Source of the DNA: Kaistia defluvii
GTDB lineage: Bacteria > Pseudomonadota > Alphaproteobacteria > Rhizobiales > Kaistiaceae
Length of the DNA: 64,000 bases
Direction of reading: 5' to 3'
Assembly (NCBI RefSeq): GCF_040548815.1
Contig: NZ_JBEPSM010000001.1
Coordinates: 1,240,001-1,304,000, forward strand
Shown here: piece after piece, positions 8,498-17,452 of the stretch
How positions within the stretch are numbered: position 1 is the first letter of the stretch
Layout: each line of letters starts with the position of its first letter
The notes under the pieces: model-generated
Seen by the model: only the letters and a program-made list of their open reading frames with translations
What the model was told of the DNA's origin: nothing
The model's database searches: none
Program-made: the position numbers and the translations under genes

Positions 8498-9346
8498 ATG
8501 AAACTCGTACGTTTCGGGGCCGCTGGCTCGGAGAAGCCGGGCCTTGTCGCCAAGGACGGCACCATTCGCGATCTTTCGGGCGTCGTTTCCGACATCACCC
8601 CCGAGACGCTCAAGAACGGCGCGATCGACACGATCGCCAAGGTTGACCCGGCTTCCCTGCCGGTCGTGCCCGCCGGCACGCGCCTTGGCCCGGTCGTCAA
8701 CGGCACGCGCAACTTCATCGCCGTCGGCCTGAACTATGTCGACCACGCGCATGAAACCAACATGCCGATCCCGGCCGAGCCGATCCTGTTCAACAAGGCC
8801 CCGAACTGCATCGTCGGCCCGAACGACAACGTCACGATCCCCAAGGGTTCGGAAAAGACCGACTGGGAAGTCGAGCTGGCGATCGTCATCGGCAAGACCG
8901 CAAGCTACGTTTCGGAAGCGGACGCGATCAACTACGTCGCCGGCTATGCGGTCTGCAACGACGTTTCCGAGCGCGCCTACCAGACAGAGCGCGGCGGCCA
9001 GTGGATGAAGGGCAAGGGTTCGCCGACCTTCGGTCCGCTCGGCCCCTGGCTCGTCACCCCCGACGAGATCGCCGACATCCAGAATCTCGACATGTATCTC
9101 GACCTGAACGGCGAGCGCGTCCAGACCGGCAACACCAAGACGATGATCTTCGGCGTTGCCCATGTGGTCAGCTACATCAGCCAGTTCCTGCAGCTCGATC
9201 CGGGCGACGTCATCACCACCGGCACCCCTCCGGGCGTCGGCATGGGCATGAAGCCGCCGCGCTTCCTGAAGCCCGGCGACAAGGTCCGCCTCGGCATCCA
9301 GGGCCTGGGCGACCAGGAGCAGGAATTCGTCGCCTACAAGGGCTGA
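8498..9346 (+). CDS. Fumarylacetoacetate hydrolase (FAH) family protein
   Basis: This 282-residue protein has an N-terminal region MKLVRFG...GLVAKDGTIRDLS and a FAH catalytic core. The core contains GLNYVDHAHE, the metal-binding DWEVELAIVIGK (E, E, D type ligands) and the C-terminal GDVITTGTPPGVGMG. Such proteins hydrolyse or decarboxylate acylpyruvates and related oxo-acids such as oxaloacetate, or act as ureidoglycolate lyase-like enzymes. The N-terminus with KLVRFG and total length are typical of the 2-hydroxyhepta-2,4-diene-1,7-dioate isomerase or ureidoglycolate lyase annotation group. An ACGGAGA ribosome site precedes the ATG at 8498. It is monocistronic, with a clear terminator downstream. 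Confidence 0.88.
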   Translation: MKLVRFGAAGSEKPGLVAKDGTIRDLSGVVSDITPETLKNGAIDTIAKVDPASLPVVPAGTRLGPVVNGTRNFIAVGLNYVDHAHETNMPIPAEPILFNKAPNCIVGPNDNVTIPKGSEKTDWEVELAIVIGKTASYVSEADAINYVAGYAVCNDVSERAYQTERGGQWMKGKGSPTFGPLGPWLVTPDEIADIQNLDMYLDLNGERVQTGNTKTMIFGVAHVVSYISQFLQLDPGDVITTGTPPGVGMGMKPPRFLKPGDKVRLGIQGLGDQEQEFVAYKG

Positions 9347-9377
9347 TTGCCCGACGACAAAGCCTGACGAATTGAAG

Positions 9378-9411
9378 AACGGCCGACGCCCCGCGTCGGC
9401 CGTTTTTGTTT
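9378..9411 (+). terminator. Rho-independent terminator after the FAH gene
   Basis: A perfect 11-bp stem ACGGCCGACGC / GCGTCGGCCGT with a CCC loop is followed by a T-rich tract (TTTTTGTTT). It lies 34 bp beyond the FAH stop codon. Confidence 0.9.
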
Positions 9412-9710
9412 GCATGGAGCCTCGATGCGCCCCCAGCATTGACGCAGCCGGCTCGGGCAGGCACCCTGCCCCTTGCTCGGCGCACCCCCTGGTTGCGCAA
9501 AGTCCAGCCAAGCTCGCTGGCCGAGCCTCAATCGCGCGGTTGCGGCCGGCCTTTCCAGGCAGCCCGCCGCCCCTTCCGGTATCGGCCGGCCCCGCCTTGG
9601 CGCGCGGGCTATGTCCCTCGGGCACCGATGCCTCCATCCGGCGCACAGCCGCCCCGGCAGAAGACAGCCGCCCGGGGCCAGGCGCCGTTCACGCCTCCAG
9701 AGGAGTAACG
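9412..9710. other. Intergenic region, about 300 bp, no gene recognised
   Basis: This GC-rich stretch between the FAH terminator and the MscS-type gene has an open forward frame, but its translation is a low-complexity Pro/Ala/Arg mix without any domain. I take it as leader and promoter sequence of the channel gene. Confidence 0.5.
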
Positions 9711-10973
9711 GTGAACAGCATCGATCCAATTTTCGCGCAACACCTTTGGCTCAGTCCGCTGCTGGCCCTGTTCGCGCTCATCCTGGCCGCTCTCTTCGCC
9801 AACTTTGTCGTCAAGGCGCTGCTGCTGCGCCTCTTCAATCACTTCATCGGCCTGACGGCCTATGGCCGCGACGAGCAGATCCGTCGCCATGGCGCGATCG
9901 AGCGCTTCGCCAACATCATGCCGGCCTTCGTCGTCTCCACCGGCATCGGGCTCATTCCCGATCTGCCGCCCGGTGTCGTCACGATCGTCCAGAACGTCGC
10001 CAATGCCTTCATCATCCTGTCGCTGGCGCTATCCGTCAGCGCGACGCTGAATATCGTCGACACGCTCTATCACCGCCGCCCCTCCGCCCGGCTGAAGCCG
10101 ATCAAGGGCTACATCCAGGTCGTGAAGATCGCCGTCTATGTGATCGCAACGCTGCTCATCATCGCCACCCTGATCGACAAGTCGCCGATCATCCTCCTGT
10201 CCGGTCTTGGCGCCATGGCCGCCGTCCTCATCCTGGTGTTCCAGGACACGCTTCTCTCTCTGGTGGCCGGCATCCAGATATCCTCGACGGACATGGTCCG
10301 CGTCGGCGACTGGATCGAAATGCCGGACCAGAACGCCGATGGCGACGTGATCGAAATCGCGCTTCACACCGTCAAGGTGCAGAACTGGGACAAGACGATC
10401 ACGACGCTGCCGATCCGCACACCGGTCACCGACCCGTTCAAGAACTGGCGGGGCATGCAGGAATCAGGCGGCCGCCGCATCAAGCGCTCGCTGCACCTGG
10501 ACCAGACCAGCATCCGGTTCGTGGATCCGTCCGAATATGGCAAGCTCGCCCAGTTCGGCATGCTGGAGACCTATCTCCAGAACAAGCAGGCGGAACTGGA
10601 AGCCTGGAACAGCAAGCTCGGCGAACGCGCCAATTTCGCCGCGAACCGCCGGCGATCGACCAATGTCGGCATCTTCCGGGCCTATGTGGAGACTTATCTG
10701 CGCCATCATCCCGGCATTCGCCAGGATATGACGATCCTCGTGCGCCAGATGGTGCCGGCCGCCGACGGATTACCGATCGAGATCTACGCCTTCGCCAACA
10801 CCATTGCCTGGGCGGAATACGAAGGCATCCAGTCGGACATCTTCGATCACCTCTATGCCATCCTGCCGGAATTCGACCTGCGCATCTTCCAGAACCCGAG
10901 CGGCCACGATCTCAAGACCCTGGCCCCGAGTCTGCGCCGGACGGCGCGGGCGTCCATTGCCGAGCCGGCGTGA
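9711..10973 (+). CDS. Mechanosensitive channel of the MscS family, YbdG/MscM-like
   Basis: A 420-residue membrane protein with about five N-terminal transmembrane segments, a pore helix rich in Gly/Ala (LLSGLGAMAAVLILVFQDTL) and the MscS beta domain (VRVGDWIEMP). The stretch VQNWDKTITTLP...PFKNWRGMQESGGRRIKR is characteristic of E. coli YbdG/MscM-type proteins. It protects against hypo-osmotic shock by releasing solutes. The GTG at 9711 is preferred because an AGAGGAG ribosome site lies just before it; longer in-frame starts would add an unrelated low-complexity leader. Confidence 0.9.
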   Translation: MNSIDPIFAQHLWLSPLLALFALILAALFANFVVKALLLRLFNHFIGLTAYGRDEQIRRHGAIERFANIMPAFVVSTGIGLIPDLPPGVVTIVQNVANAFIILSLALSVSATLNIVDTLYHRRPSARLKPIKGYIQVVKIAVYVIATLLIIATLIDKSPIILLSGLGAMAAVLILVFQDTLLSLVAGIQISSTDMVRVGDWIEMPDQNADGDVIEIALHTVKVQNWDKTITTLPIRTPVTDPFKNWRGMQESGGRRIKRSLHLDQTSIRFVDPSEYGKLAQFGMLETYLQNKQAELEAWNSKLGERANFAANRRRSTNVGIFRAYVETYLRHHPGIRQDMTILVRQMVPAADGLPIEIYAFANTIAWAEYEGIQSDIFDHLYAILPEFDLRIFQNPSGHDLKTLAPSLRRTARASIAEPA

Positions 10974-10983
10974 TCCGGATCGC

Positions 10984-11781
10984 TCACCACCATTTGTGGA
11001 AATGATGCACCGGTCCGTGGCCGCGGCCGATCTGCAGGCGGTCGGCGGCTGAGATCGCCTCGGTGATATAGCGCTTGGCCTCGTCGACCGCCGGATCCAG
11101 CGCCAGCCCGCGCGCGAGGCCGGCGGCGATCGCCGAGGAGAGCGTGCAGCCGGTGCCGTGCGTGTTCAGCGTGTCGATGCGCGGGGCGTGGAACCATCGC
11201 TTGCCCTGGGCCGAAACCAGCAGGTCGGCACTCTCCGGGCCGGTGCCATGGCCGCCCTTGATCAGCACGGCGTGCGCGCCGAGGCGCAGGATCGCCTCCG
11301 CCTGGCGCTCCATGCCGGCCTCGTCCTCCGCCACATCGGCCTGGAGCAGCCGCGCCGCCTCGCGCAGGTTCGGCGTGACGAGCGCCGCGCGCGGCAGCAG
11401 GTCCGAGATCAGCACGGCGACCGATTCCTCGCGCAACAGCATGTCGCCGCTGGTCGCCACCATCACCGGGTCGAGCACGACATTGCGCTGGGCGTAGCGG
11501 TCAAGCCCCTCGGCAACGGCGCGGATGACGCCCGGCTGCGACAGCATGCCGATCTTCACCGCATCGACGGCGAGATCCGAAAACACCGCGTCGATCTGCT
11601 GGGTGACGAATTCCGCCGGCACGTCGTGGATGCCGGTGACGCCCAACGTGTTCTGCGCCGTCAGCGCCGCAATCACCGAGGCGCCATAGACGCCAAGCGC
11701 CGAGAAGGTCTTGAGATCGGCCTGGATGCCGGCGCCGCCGCCCGAATCCGAGCCGGCTATGGTAACGGCGATGGCTGTCAT
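10984..11781 (-). CDS. thiD: Hydroxymethylpyrimidine / phosphomethylpyrimidine kinase ThiD
   Basis: This is a 265-residue ribokinase-fold enzyme with [25 protein letters not shown] at the N-terminus, where HMP binds. The anion-hole motif is [23 protein letters not shown] near the C-terminus. ThiD phosphorylates HMP twice in thiamine biosynthesis and salvage. It stands alone here, in a possible transcription unit with the upstream DMT transporter (20-bp gap), and is convergent with the channel gene. I see no TPP riboswitch in the 20 bp before it; any such element would have to precede the transporter. Confidence 0.95.
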   Translation of the reverse strand: MTAIAVTIAGSDSGGGAGIQADLKTFSALGVYGASVIAALTAQNTLGVTGIHDVPAEFVTQQIDAVFSDLAVDAVKIGMLSQPGVIRAVAEGLDRYAQRNVVLDPVMVATSGDMLLREESVAVLISDLLPRAALVTPNLREAARLLQADVAEDEAGMERQAEAILRLGAHAVLIKGGHGTGPESADLLVSAQGKRWFHAPRIDTLNTHGTGCTLSSAIAAGLARGLALDPAVDEAKRYITEAISAADRLQIGRGHGPVHHFHKWW

Positions 11782-11800
11782 ATCGGCTTGTCCTTGTCTC

Positions 11801-12742
11801 TCAGGTGCCCGGGCCGGCTGGCGTCTTGGCCGCGCGCTCGCGGTTGCGCTTCAGGCCAAGCCGATGCTCGCGATAGATCACGAACATGCCGGATGCAATC
11901 ACGATCCCCGAACCCACCAGCATGGTGACGCTCGGCGTGGAATGGAACAGCAGGTAGCCGACGATGATCGCCCAGAGCATCGAGATGTATTCGAAGGGCG
12001 CGATCAGCGACGCCTCGCCATAGCGGTAGCTCTGCGTCAGCAGCACCTGCCCGATCCCGCCAAAGATGCCGGCGCCGACCAGGAACGGCACGTGTTCCCA
12101 GTCCGGCACCACCCAGCCGAACGGCGCCGTCACCAGCATGAAGATGGCGGTGAAGATCGAGAAATAGACGACGATCGTGCCGGGCGATTCGACCCAGGTC
12201 AGCCGTCGGGTCTGAGTCGCAGCCAGCGCGCCGAAGAAGGCGGCCAGGATGGAGAACACGGCGCCGAGCGTGCTGCGGTCGGGTCCGCTCTCCGGCCCGA
12301 CATAATCCGACAGGATGACCAGCACGCCGATCAGCCCGATCACCACCGCCGTCCAGCGATAGACGCGGATCGCCTCCTTGAGCAGCACGGCGGCGAGCAC
12401 GACGGTCAGCAGCGGCGAGGCGTAGCCGATGGCGGTCGCGTCCGAGAGCGGCAGGCGGGCAAGTGCGGAAAAGCCGAAGAACATGGAAGTCGCGCCGGCG
12501 ATCGAGCGCAGCACGTGGCCGCCGATGCGCGGCGTGATGAATACGGACGGGAAATTGCCCAGCCACGCCACCCAGATCAGCACCGGGATCAGGGCGAAGG
12601 CCGAGCGGAAGAAGGCGACCTCTCCCGGCGGATAGCTGTCCGAGATGTACTTGATCAGCGTCGCCATCGCCGTGAAGGCGATGGTCGAAATGATCTTGAG
12701 CAGCACGCCGAATAGCGGCTGGCCCCGTTCTGGCGTTTCCAT
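11801..12742 (-). CDS. DMT-superfamily transporter (two EamA domains)
   Basis: The 313-residue protein has about ten transmembrane segments in two EamA repeats, with the typical [26 protein letters not shown] block in the first half and [21 protein letters not shown] in the second. EamA proteins export or import small metabolites; the substrate is unknown. I chose the ATG at 12742 ([12 protein letters not shown]), which puts the first helix near the N-terminus, over a longer frame that begins at 12847. Only 20 bp separate it from thiD. Confidence 0.87.
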   Translation of the reverse strand: METPERGQPLFGVLLKIISTIAFTAMATLIKYISDSYPPGEVAFFRSAFALIPVLIWVAWLGNFPSVFITPRIGGHVLRSIAGATSMFFGFSALARLPLSDATAIGYASPLLTVVLAAVLLKEAIRVYRWTAVVIGLIGVLVILSDYVGPESGPDRSTLGAVFSILAAFFGALAATQTRRLTWVESPGTIVVYFSIFTAIFMLVTAPFGWVVPDWEHVPFLVGAGIFGGIGQVLLTQSYRYGEASLIAPFEYISMLWAIIVGYLLFHSTPSVTMLVGSGIVIASGMFVIYREHRLGLKRNRERAAKTPAGPGT

Positions 12743-13007
12743 GAGACCGATCGGACCGGGGGGCGGCCCGTTTCTTGATTGATGGGCCGCGGAGGACGCG
12801 ACCGGCTTCTGCCCTCGATCATAGGACCCGGCTGACGGAAGGCGCAACCGCTTAAAGGCCTGGGACGGCTTTCGGCGGGGGCCAGCGGCCTTATTCGGTT
12901 GACGGCCGGGGCGTGTCGGTGGACTGGTATGCGCACAACGCCTTTTCCCCGCCGGAATCGCGTGTTAAGCACCCTACCGGCGGTGCAGAGGTCATCATCG
13001 GAATCCC

Positions 13008-13430
13008 ATGACACGTTTCATTTCACGACGCAGCGGCCCGGCTCTTGCCGTGGCGGCCCTGGCCTCTCTCTTCGTCGGCTCGCCTGCCCACGCGGAGCGG
13101 ATCACCAATCCGATCGCCGAATTCGCGGGCCTCGACAAGATCACCGGCCGGATCATCACCTTCGACGTCTACATGGACGAGACGGTGCAGTTCGGCGCGC
13201 TCCAGGTCACGCCGCGGGTCTGCTATTCGCGCCCGCCGACCGAGCCGCCACAGACCGACTCTTTCGTCGAGGTCGACGAGATCACGCTGAACCGCAAGGT
13301 GCGCCGGATCTTCACGGGCTGGATGTTCGCCGATAGCCCCGGCCTGCACGCCGTCGACCACGCCGTCTATGACGTCTGGCTGGCCAACTGCAAGACTTCG
13401 TCAACGGTCGCGCGCCCGTCCAAGCCGTAG
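13008..13430 (+). CDS. DUF2155 domain protein, periplasmic
   Basis: The protein has 140 residues with a clear Sec signal peptide (arginine-rich start, hydrophobic core, cleavage near SPAHA-ER). The mature DUF2155 domain contains [20 protein letters not shown] and [28 protein letters not shown]. Two cysteines (in VCYSRPP and LANCK) could form a disulfide. The family is nearly confined to Alphaproteobacteria and often sits next to aat. The function is unknown. Its 3' end overlaps the convergent aat gene by 64 bp. Confidence 0.9.
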   Translation: MTRFISRRSGPALAVAALASLFVGSPAHAERITNPIAEFAGLDKITGRIITFDVYMDETVQFGALQVTPRVCYSRPPTEPPQTDSFVEVDEITLNRKVRRIFTGWMFADSPGLHAVDHAVYDVWLANCKTSSTVARPSKP

Positions 13431-14044
13431 AACTCGCCGTCCCCCTCCAGCGCCAGGTCGAGCCGGCGGTGATATTCCGTCCGGTCGACCTCGACCGCGC
13501 CGAATTGCGAGAGATGCTCGGTGGTGAACTGGGCGTCGAGCAGGGTGAAACCGCCCGCCTTCAGCCGCGCGACGAGATAGACGAGCGCGATCTTCGACGC
13601 ATCGCGCGCGTGGCTGAACATGCTCTCGCCGAAGAAGGCGCCGCGTAGCCGCACGCCATAGAGCCCGCCCACCAGCTTGCCATCCTGCCAGGCCTCGACC
13701 GTGTGGCAATATCCGAGCATGAACAGCTCGTGATAGAGCGTGCGGATGCGCTGGTTGATCCAGGTCTTGTCGCGATAGGGCGTATCGGCATTGCCGGCGC
13801 AGCCCGCGATCACGCCGTCGAAGTCCGAATCGATGCGGATCTCGTAGGGCTGGTGGCGCATGGTGCGCGCGAGCCGGCGCGGGACGTGGAACGTCTCGAG
13901 CGGGAAGATGCCGCGGCTTTCGGGTTCGATCCAGTAGAGGCCGGGATCATCGGCCGAGTCGGACATCGGGAAGATGCCGGACGCATAGGCCTTCAGCAGG
14001 ATTTCAGGCGTAATTTCGGGGAAGCGGTCCGACTTGCGGGCCAT
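13367..14044 (-). CDS. aat: Leucyl/phenylalanyl-tRNA-protein transferase Aat
   Basis: The 225-residue enzyme carries the Aat signatures: [14 protein letters not shown] near the N-terminus, [14 protein letters not shown], and the catalytic [19 protein letters not shown] region. It transfers Leu or Phe from charged tRNA to the N-terminal Arg or Lys of proteins, marking them for ClpS/ClpAP degradation (N-end rule). I use the ATG at 14044, whose A is shared with the TGA of a short upstream ORF (TGATG). The gene ends 64 bp inside the convergent DUF2155 gene, so both C-termini are encoded by complementary DNA. Confidence 0.95.
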   Translation of the reverse strand: MARKSDRFPEITPEILLKAYASGIFPMSDSADDPGLYWIEPESRGIFPLETFHVPRRLARTMRHQPYEIRIDSDFDGVIAGCAGNADTPYRDKTWINQRIRTLYHELFMLGYCHTVEAWQDGKLVGGLYGVRLRGAFFGESMFSHARDASKIALVYLVARLKAGGFTLLDAQFTTEHLSQFGAVEVDRTEYHRRLDLALEGDGEFYGLDGRATVDEVLQLASQTS

Positions 14045-14124
14045 CACGCAATCCTCGGATCGCGCTCGAGACGGGCCGGATCAATCGCGGCTCTCTGCGT
14101 ATTGGCTGACCGAATCCAGCGCAT
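14044..14124 (-). CDS. 26-codon upstream ORF (possible leader peptide) coupled to aat
   Basis: An ATG at 14124 is preceded by an unusually strong ribosome site (AAGGAGGGGG, ideal spacing). It opens a 26-codon frame beginning [10 protein letters not shown] and ending PRIA, whose TGA overlaps the aat ATG as TGATG. Six arginines are present, one directly after the initiator Met. No homologue is recognised. The strong ribosome site and exact coupling suggest that translation of this ORF sets aat expression; a chance ORF cannot be excluded. A 13-bp perfect hairpin lies 6 bp upstream of the ribosome site. Confidence 0.5.
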   Translation of the reverse strand: MRWIRSANTQRAAIDPARLERDPRIA

Positions 14125-14143
14125 CGTGCCCCCTCCTTGGAAG

Positions 14144-14173
14144 AGCACGGGAACATTGTCATGTTCCCGTGCT
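14144..14173. promoter_or_regulatory. Perfect 13-bp hairpin between accC and aat leader
   Basis: Arms AGCACGGGAACAT and ATGTTCCCGTGCT flank a 4-nt loop (TGTC). Outer C-rich and G-rich flanks (CCCCCTCCTT ... AAAGGGGG) can extend the pairing. It begins 28 bp after the accC stop and ends just before the leader ribosome site. There is no T tract, so it may be an RNA-stability or attenuation structure rather than a classical terminator. Confidence 0.6.
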
Positions 14174-14200
14174 GCCTCAAAGGGGGATGTCACCCTGGAC

Positions 14201-15544
14201 CTATTGGTCCACAGCCAGCTTCTTCTCGAGCCAATGGATGTCGTAGCGGCCATCGGCGATGTCCTGGTCGTCCACCAGCTGGCGGAAGAGCGGGATCGTG
14301 GTGTGGATGCCGTCGACGACAAACTCGTCGAGCGCGCGGCGCAGCCGCATCATGCATTCGACACGGTTGCGTCCATGCACGATCAGCTTGCCGATCAGGC
14401 TGTCGTAATAGGGCGGGATCTTGTAGCCCTGATAGACGCCGGAATCGACGCGAACGCCGAGGCCGCCCGGCGGATGGTAGTAGGTGATCTTGCCCGGCGA
14501 CGGCGCGAAGGTGCGCGGGTCCTCGGCATTGATGCGGCATTCGATGGCATGGCCCTCGAACGTCACGTCTTCCTGCCGGAAGGACAGACCGCTGCCGGCG
14601 GCGATACGGATCTGCTCGTTGACCAGATCGATACCTGTGACGGCTTCCGTGACCGGATGCTCCACCTGCAGGCGCGTGTTCATCTCGATGAAATAGAACT
14701 CGCCATCCTCGTAGAGAAACTCGATCGTGCCCGCGCCGGAATAGCCGAGATCGGCGACGGCCTTGGCGCAGACGGCGCCGATCTTGTCGCGCTCCTCGGC
14801 GTTGAGGGCCGGCGAACCCGCCTCTTCCCAGACCTTCTGGTGCCGGCGCTGCAGCGAGCAGTCGCGCTCACCCAGATGCACGGCATAGCCCTTGCCGTCA
14901 CCGAGAATCTGGATCTCGATGTGGCGGGGCTTTTCGAGGTACTTTTCCATGTAGACGGCGTCGTCGCCGAAGGCGGCCTTCGCCTCGGACCGCGCGGTCT
15001 GGAAGGCGATGACGACATCGGCCTCCGAACGCGCCACCTTCATGCCGCGGCCACCGCCGCCGGACGATGCCTTGATCAGCACGGGATAGCCGATCTTGGC
15101 GCCGTTGCGGATCGCGTCGGCCTCGTCCTTGAGCGCGCCATCCGAACCCGGAACGACGGGAATGCCCAGGCGCTGCGCGGTGCGCTTCGCCTCGATCTTG
15201 TCGCCCATGATGCGGATGTGCTCGGACTTCGGTCCGATGAAGGTCAGGTTGTGCGCTTCGAGGATCTCGGCGAAACGCGCATTTTCGGACAGGAAGCCGT
15301 AGCCGGGATGAATGGCGTCGGCGCCCGTGATCTCGCAGGCTGCGAGCAGCGAGGGAATGTTCAGATAGCTGTCGCGCGCGGGCGGCGGGCCGATGCAGAC
15401 GCTCTCGTCCGCGAGGCGGACATGCATGGCATCCGCGTCAGCCGTCGAATGCGCGGCGACGGTCTGAATCCCGAGCTCCTTGCAGGCGCGCAGGATGCGA
15501 AGGGCAATTTCACCGCGATTGGCAATCAGGATCTTGTTGAACAT
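14201..15544 (-). CDS. accC: Acetyl-CoA carboxylase, biotin carboxylase subunit AccC
   Basis: This 447-residue ATP-grasp enzyme starts [20 protein letters not shown]. It shows the glycine-rich ATP loop [12 protein letters not shown], the [10 protein letters not shown] motif and the catalytic [16 protein letters not shown] segment. It carboxylates biotin on AccB in the first step of fatty-acid synthesis. An in-frame ATG six codons upstream (15562) overlaps the accB stop as ATGA and may be the true coupled start, giving 453 residues; I list the conserved family start. accB-accC form an operon with aroQ upstream. Confidence 0.95.
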   Translation of the reverse strand: MFNKILIANRGEIALRILRACKELGIQTVAAHSTADADAMHVRLADESVCIGPPPARDSYLNIPSLLAACEITGADAIHPGYGFLSENARFAEILEAHNLTFIGPKSEHIRIMGDKIEAKRTAQRLGIPVVPGSDGALKDEADAIRNGAKIGYPVLIKASSGGGGRGMKVARSEADVVIAFQTARSEAKAAFGDDAVYMEKYLEKPRHIEIQILGDGKGYAVHLGERDCSLQRRHQKVWEEAGSPALNAEERDKIGAVCAKAVADLGYSGAGTIEFLYEDGEFYFIEMNTRLQVEHPVTEAVTGIDLVNEQIRIAAGSGLSFRQEDVTFEGHAIECRINAEDPRTFAPSPGKITYYHPPGGLGVRVDSGVYQGYKIPPYYDSLIGKLIVHGRNRVECMMRLRRALDEFVVDGIHTTIPLFRQLVDDQDIADGRYDIHWLEKKLAVDQ

Positions 15545-15558
15545 CGGCACCACGGCGC

Positions 15559-16020
15559 TCATTCGATGATCAGGAGCGGTTCGCCATACTCAACCGGCTG
15601 GCCGTCCTCGACCATGATGGCCTTCACGACGCCGGAACGCGGCGACGGAATCTGGTTCATCGTCTTCATCGCTTCGACGATGAGGAGCGTCTGGCCCTCG
15701 CGGACCGTATCGCCGATCTCGATGAAGGTCTTGGCGCCGGGCTCGGGCGAGCGGTAGGCGGTGCCGACCATCGGCGAGGGAACGATGCCGGGGTGGCCGG
15801 CCAGGCTGACTTCAACCGGCGCAGCGGCCGCGGCCGGGGCTGCCGCGGCGGCCATCGGAGCGGCAACCTGGTAGGCAGCGGGAGCGACGGTAATGTTGCG
15901 CGCGACGCGGATCCGCAGATCCTCGTGCTCGACTTCGATCTCGGTGAGATCCGTCTCCGTCAGCAGCAGCGCAAGCTGCCGGATCAGGTCCTGATCGATC
16001 GTCGAATTTTTGCTCGTCAT
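15559..16020 (-). CDS. accB: Acetyl-CoA carboxylase biotin carboxyl carrier protein AccB
   Basis: The 153-residue protein has an N-terminal region ([19 protein letters not shown]), an Ala/Pro-rich linker (about residues 57-78) and a C-terminal biotinyl domain. The biotin-accepting lysine lies in VEAMKTMN, and the thumb-like [11 protein letters not shown] segment is present. The ATG at 16020 gives the usual BCCP N-terminus; the upstream in-frame extension is not conserved-looking. It is followed directly by accC and lies 36 bp downstream of aroQ. Confidence 0.95.
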   Translation of the reverse strand: MTSKNSTIDQDLIRQLALLLTETDLTEIEVEHEDLRIRVARNITVAPAAYQVAAPMAAAAAPAAAAAPVEVSLAGHPGIVPSPMVGTAYRSPEPGAKTFIEIGDTVREGQTLLIVEAMKTMNQIPSPRSGVVKAIMVEDGQPVEYGEPLLIIE

Positions 16021-16056
16021 GCCCTTTGTTCTTTCATTGAGACCGTTCCCCCTCAC

Positions 16057-16494
16057 TCACTCGACGAGCGGTTGCAGCGCTTGAAGCGCCAACCCGTAGC
16101 CCGCGGCTCCAAAACCGCAGATCACGCCGGCGGCGACAGGGGAAACATAGGAATGATGCCGGAAGTCTTCGCGCGCGAAGACATTGGAAAGATGCAGTTC
16201 GATCGTGGGGAGCCCGACGGCGCGAATCGCGTCGTGCAGGGCGATCGACGTATGCGTATAGGCGCCCGGATTGATCACGATGCCCCGGAACCGTCCGAGT
16301 GCCTCGTGAATCCAATCGATCAGCATTCCCTCATGGTTGGATTGGCGAAAATCGACCGCCATGCCCAGCCGCTCGCCGGCGGCCTTGGTATCCGCCTCGA
16401 TCTCACCAAGCGTCTTGGAGCCATAGACACCGGGCTCCCGCTTGCCGAGCATATTGAGGTTGGGACCATTGAGAACGAGAATTGCTGCTGTCAT
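16057..16494 (-). CDS. aroQ: Type II 3-dehydroquinate dehydratase AroQ
   Basis: The 145-residue protein has the class signature [20 protein letters not shown] (catalytic Tyr in GVYG), [16 protein letters not shown] and the [11 protein letters not shown] segment with the active-site His. It removes water from 3-dehydroquinate in the shikimate pathway. It is the first gene of the aroQ-accB-accC string, a conserved rhizobial arrangement. Confidence 0.96.
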   Translation of the reverse strand: MTAAILVLNGPNLNMLGKREPGVYGSKTLGEIEADTKAAGERLGMAVDFRQSNHEGMLIDWIHEALGRFRGIVINPGAYTHTSIALHDAIRAVGLPTIELHLSNVFAREDFRHHSYVSPVAAGVICGFGAAGYGLALQALQPLVE

Positions 16495-16631
16495 CGATGA
16501 TTTTCTACCGAGGGCCCTGCAAGGACGGACCCTTGCGGCGAGGTTGGCAGGTTATAGGGGGTCGAGGAATAAAGGAAAAGCCCCGAAACTCTCGCCTCGG
16601 GAATCCTGTCCCATGAATCTTGACCCGCCGG

Positions 16632-17390
16632 TCAGCACGTCACCGAACCGCAGGCGCGCACGGATTTGATCTTCTCCTTCAGCGCGTCATACCCAACCGC
16701 GCCGACCACCACGTCGTTCTGCAGGACGTAGGACGGCGTGCCGTTGATGCCGAGAGCCTGGGCCAGCCCATAGGATTCATTGATGGTGGCCGCGACTTCC
16801 GGATCCTTGAGGTGCGCCTGGATTGCGGCCTTGTCGAGACCGATATCGGCCGCAACCGCCAGCGCCCGCGCGCCGTCGACCGCGCCCCGGCTCATCAGCA
16901 ACTCGTCATAGAAGGCCTTGTACTTCTCGGGCGCGACCTTGTTGACGCTGATCGCAACCTGGGCGGCCTCTTCCGACCCCTGCCCCAGCACCGGGAACTC
17001 CTTCAGGATGACGCGGAGGCCCTTGTCCTCGTCGAGCAGCTTCTGCATGTCGGCATGGGCGCGCTTGCAGTAGCCGCAATTGTAATCGAAGAACTCGACC
17101 AGCGTGACGTCGCCCTTGGGATTGCCCAGCACGACATGGCGCGGCGAATTGAACAGCTGGTCGGCATATTTGGCGACGCCGCTCTTGCGCGCCTCGGCTT
17201 CCGCGGCCTGTTCCTTGCGCTGGAGTTCTTCCATCGCGTCCCGGATCACTTCCGGGTTCTTCATCAGATAGTCCTTCACCAGATCGCCGATCTCGGCCTG
17301 CTGGCTCTCGGAGAAGCTGGCTGCCTGAACCGGAACGGCGGCAGTCAGCGCGATCGCGGCGAAGGCCGCTGCGAAGAAGGGTCTCGACAT
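16632..17390 (-). CDS. Periplasmic DsbA/ScsC-like thiol-disulfide oxidoreductase
   Basis: The 252-residue protein has a Sec signal peptide (cleavage near VQA-AS), a short helical N-terminal segment (about residues 28-65, the ScsC/BdbD-type N-terminal region) and a thioredoxin-fold domain. The redox motif CGYC is at 105-108 in FFDYNCGYC, and the cis-proline is in NGTPSYV. A further Cys pair near the C-terminus (RACGSVTC) is unusual. It oxidises or isomerises disulfides in exported proteins. The ATG at 17390 gives a proper signal peptide; an upstream in-frame ATG at 17456 overlaps the protease stop. The M48 protease gene lies 62 bp upstream. Confidence 0.92.
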   Translation of the reverse strand: MSRPFFAAAFAAIALTAAVPVQAASFSESQQAEIGDLVKDYLMKNPEVIRDAMEELQRKEQAAEAEARKSGVAKYADQLFNSPRHVVLGNPKGDVTLVEFFDYNCGYCKRAHADMQKLLDEDKGLRVILKEFPVLGQGSEEAAQVAISVNKVAPEKYKAFYDELLMSRGAVDGARALAVAADIGLDKAAIQAHLKDPEVAATINESYGLAQALGINGTPSYVLQNDVVVGAVGYDALKEKIKSVRACGSVTC

Positions 17391-17452
17391 GGCAATCACC
17401 TGTTTGCGTCGGGCCTTAGAGATCGCGCGGGGCGATCGGCAGGCGGAACGGA

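Noticed and set aside
10984..12742. TPP riboswitch controlling thiD
   Set aside because: I found no THI-box-like conserved segments in the 20 bp before thiD or before the upstream transporter gene.
14201..15562. accC start at 15562
   Set aside because: Not excluded: it overlaps the accB stop as ATGA. The conserved family N-terminus MFNKIL begins at 15544, so I listed that one.
13703..15757. 684-codon forward ORF
   Set aside because: It is the antisense shadow of aat and accC, which are unmistakable by motif. Long reverse-frame ORFs are expected at this G+C.
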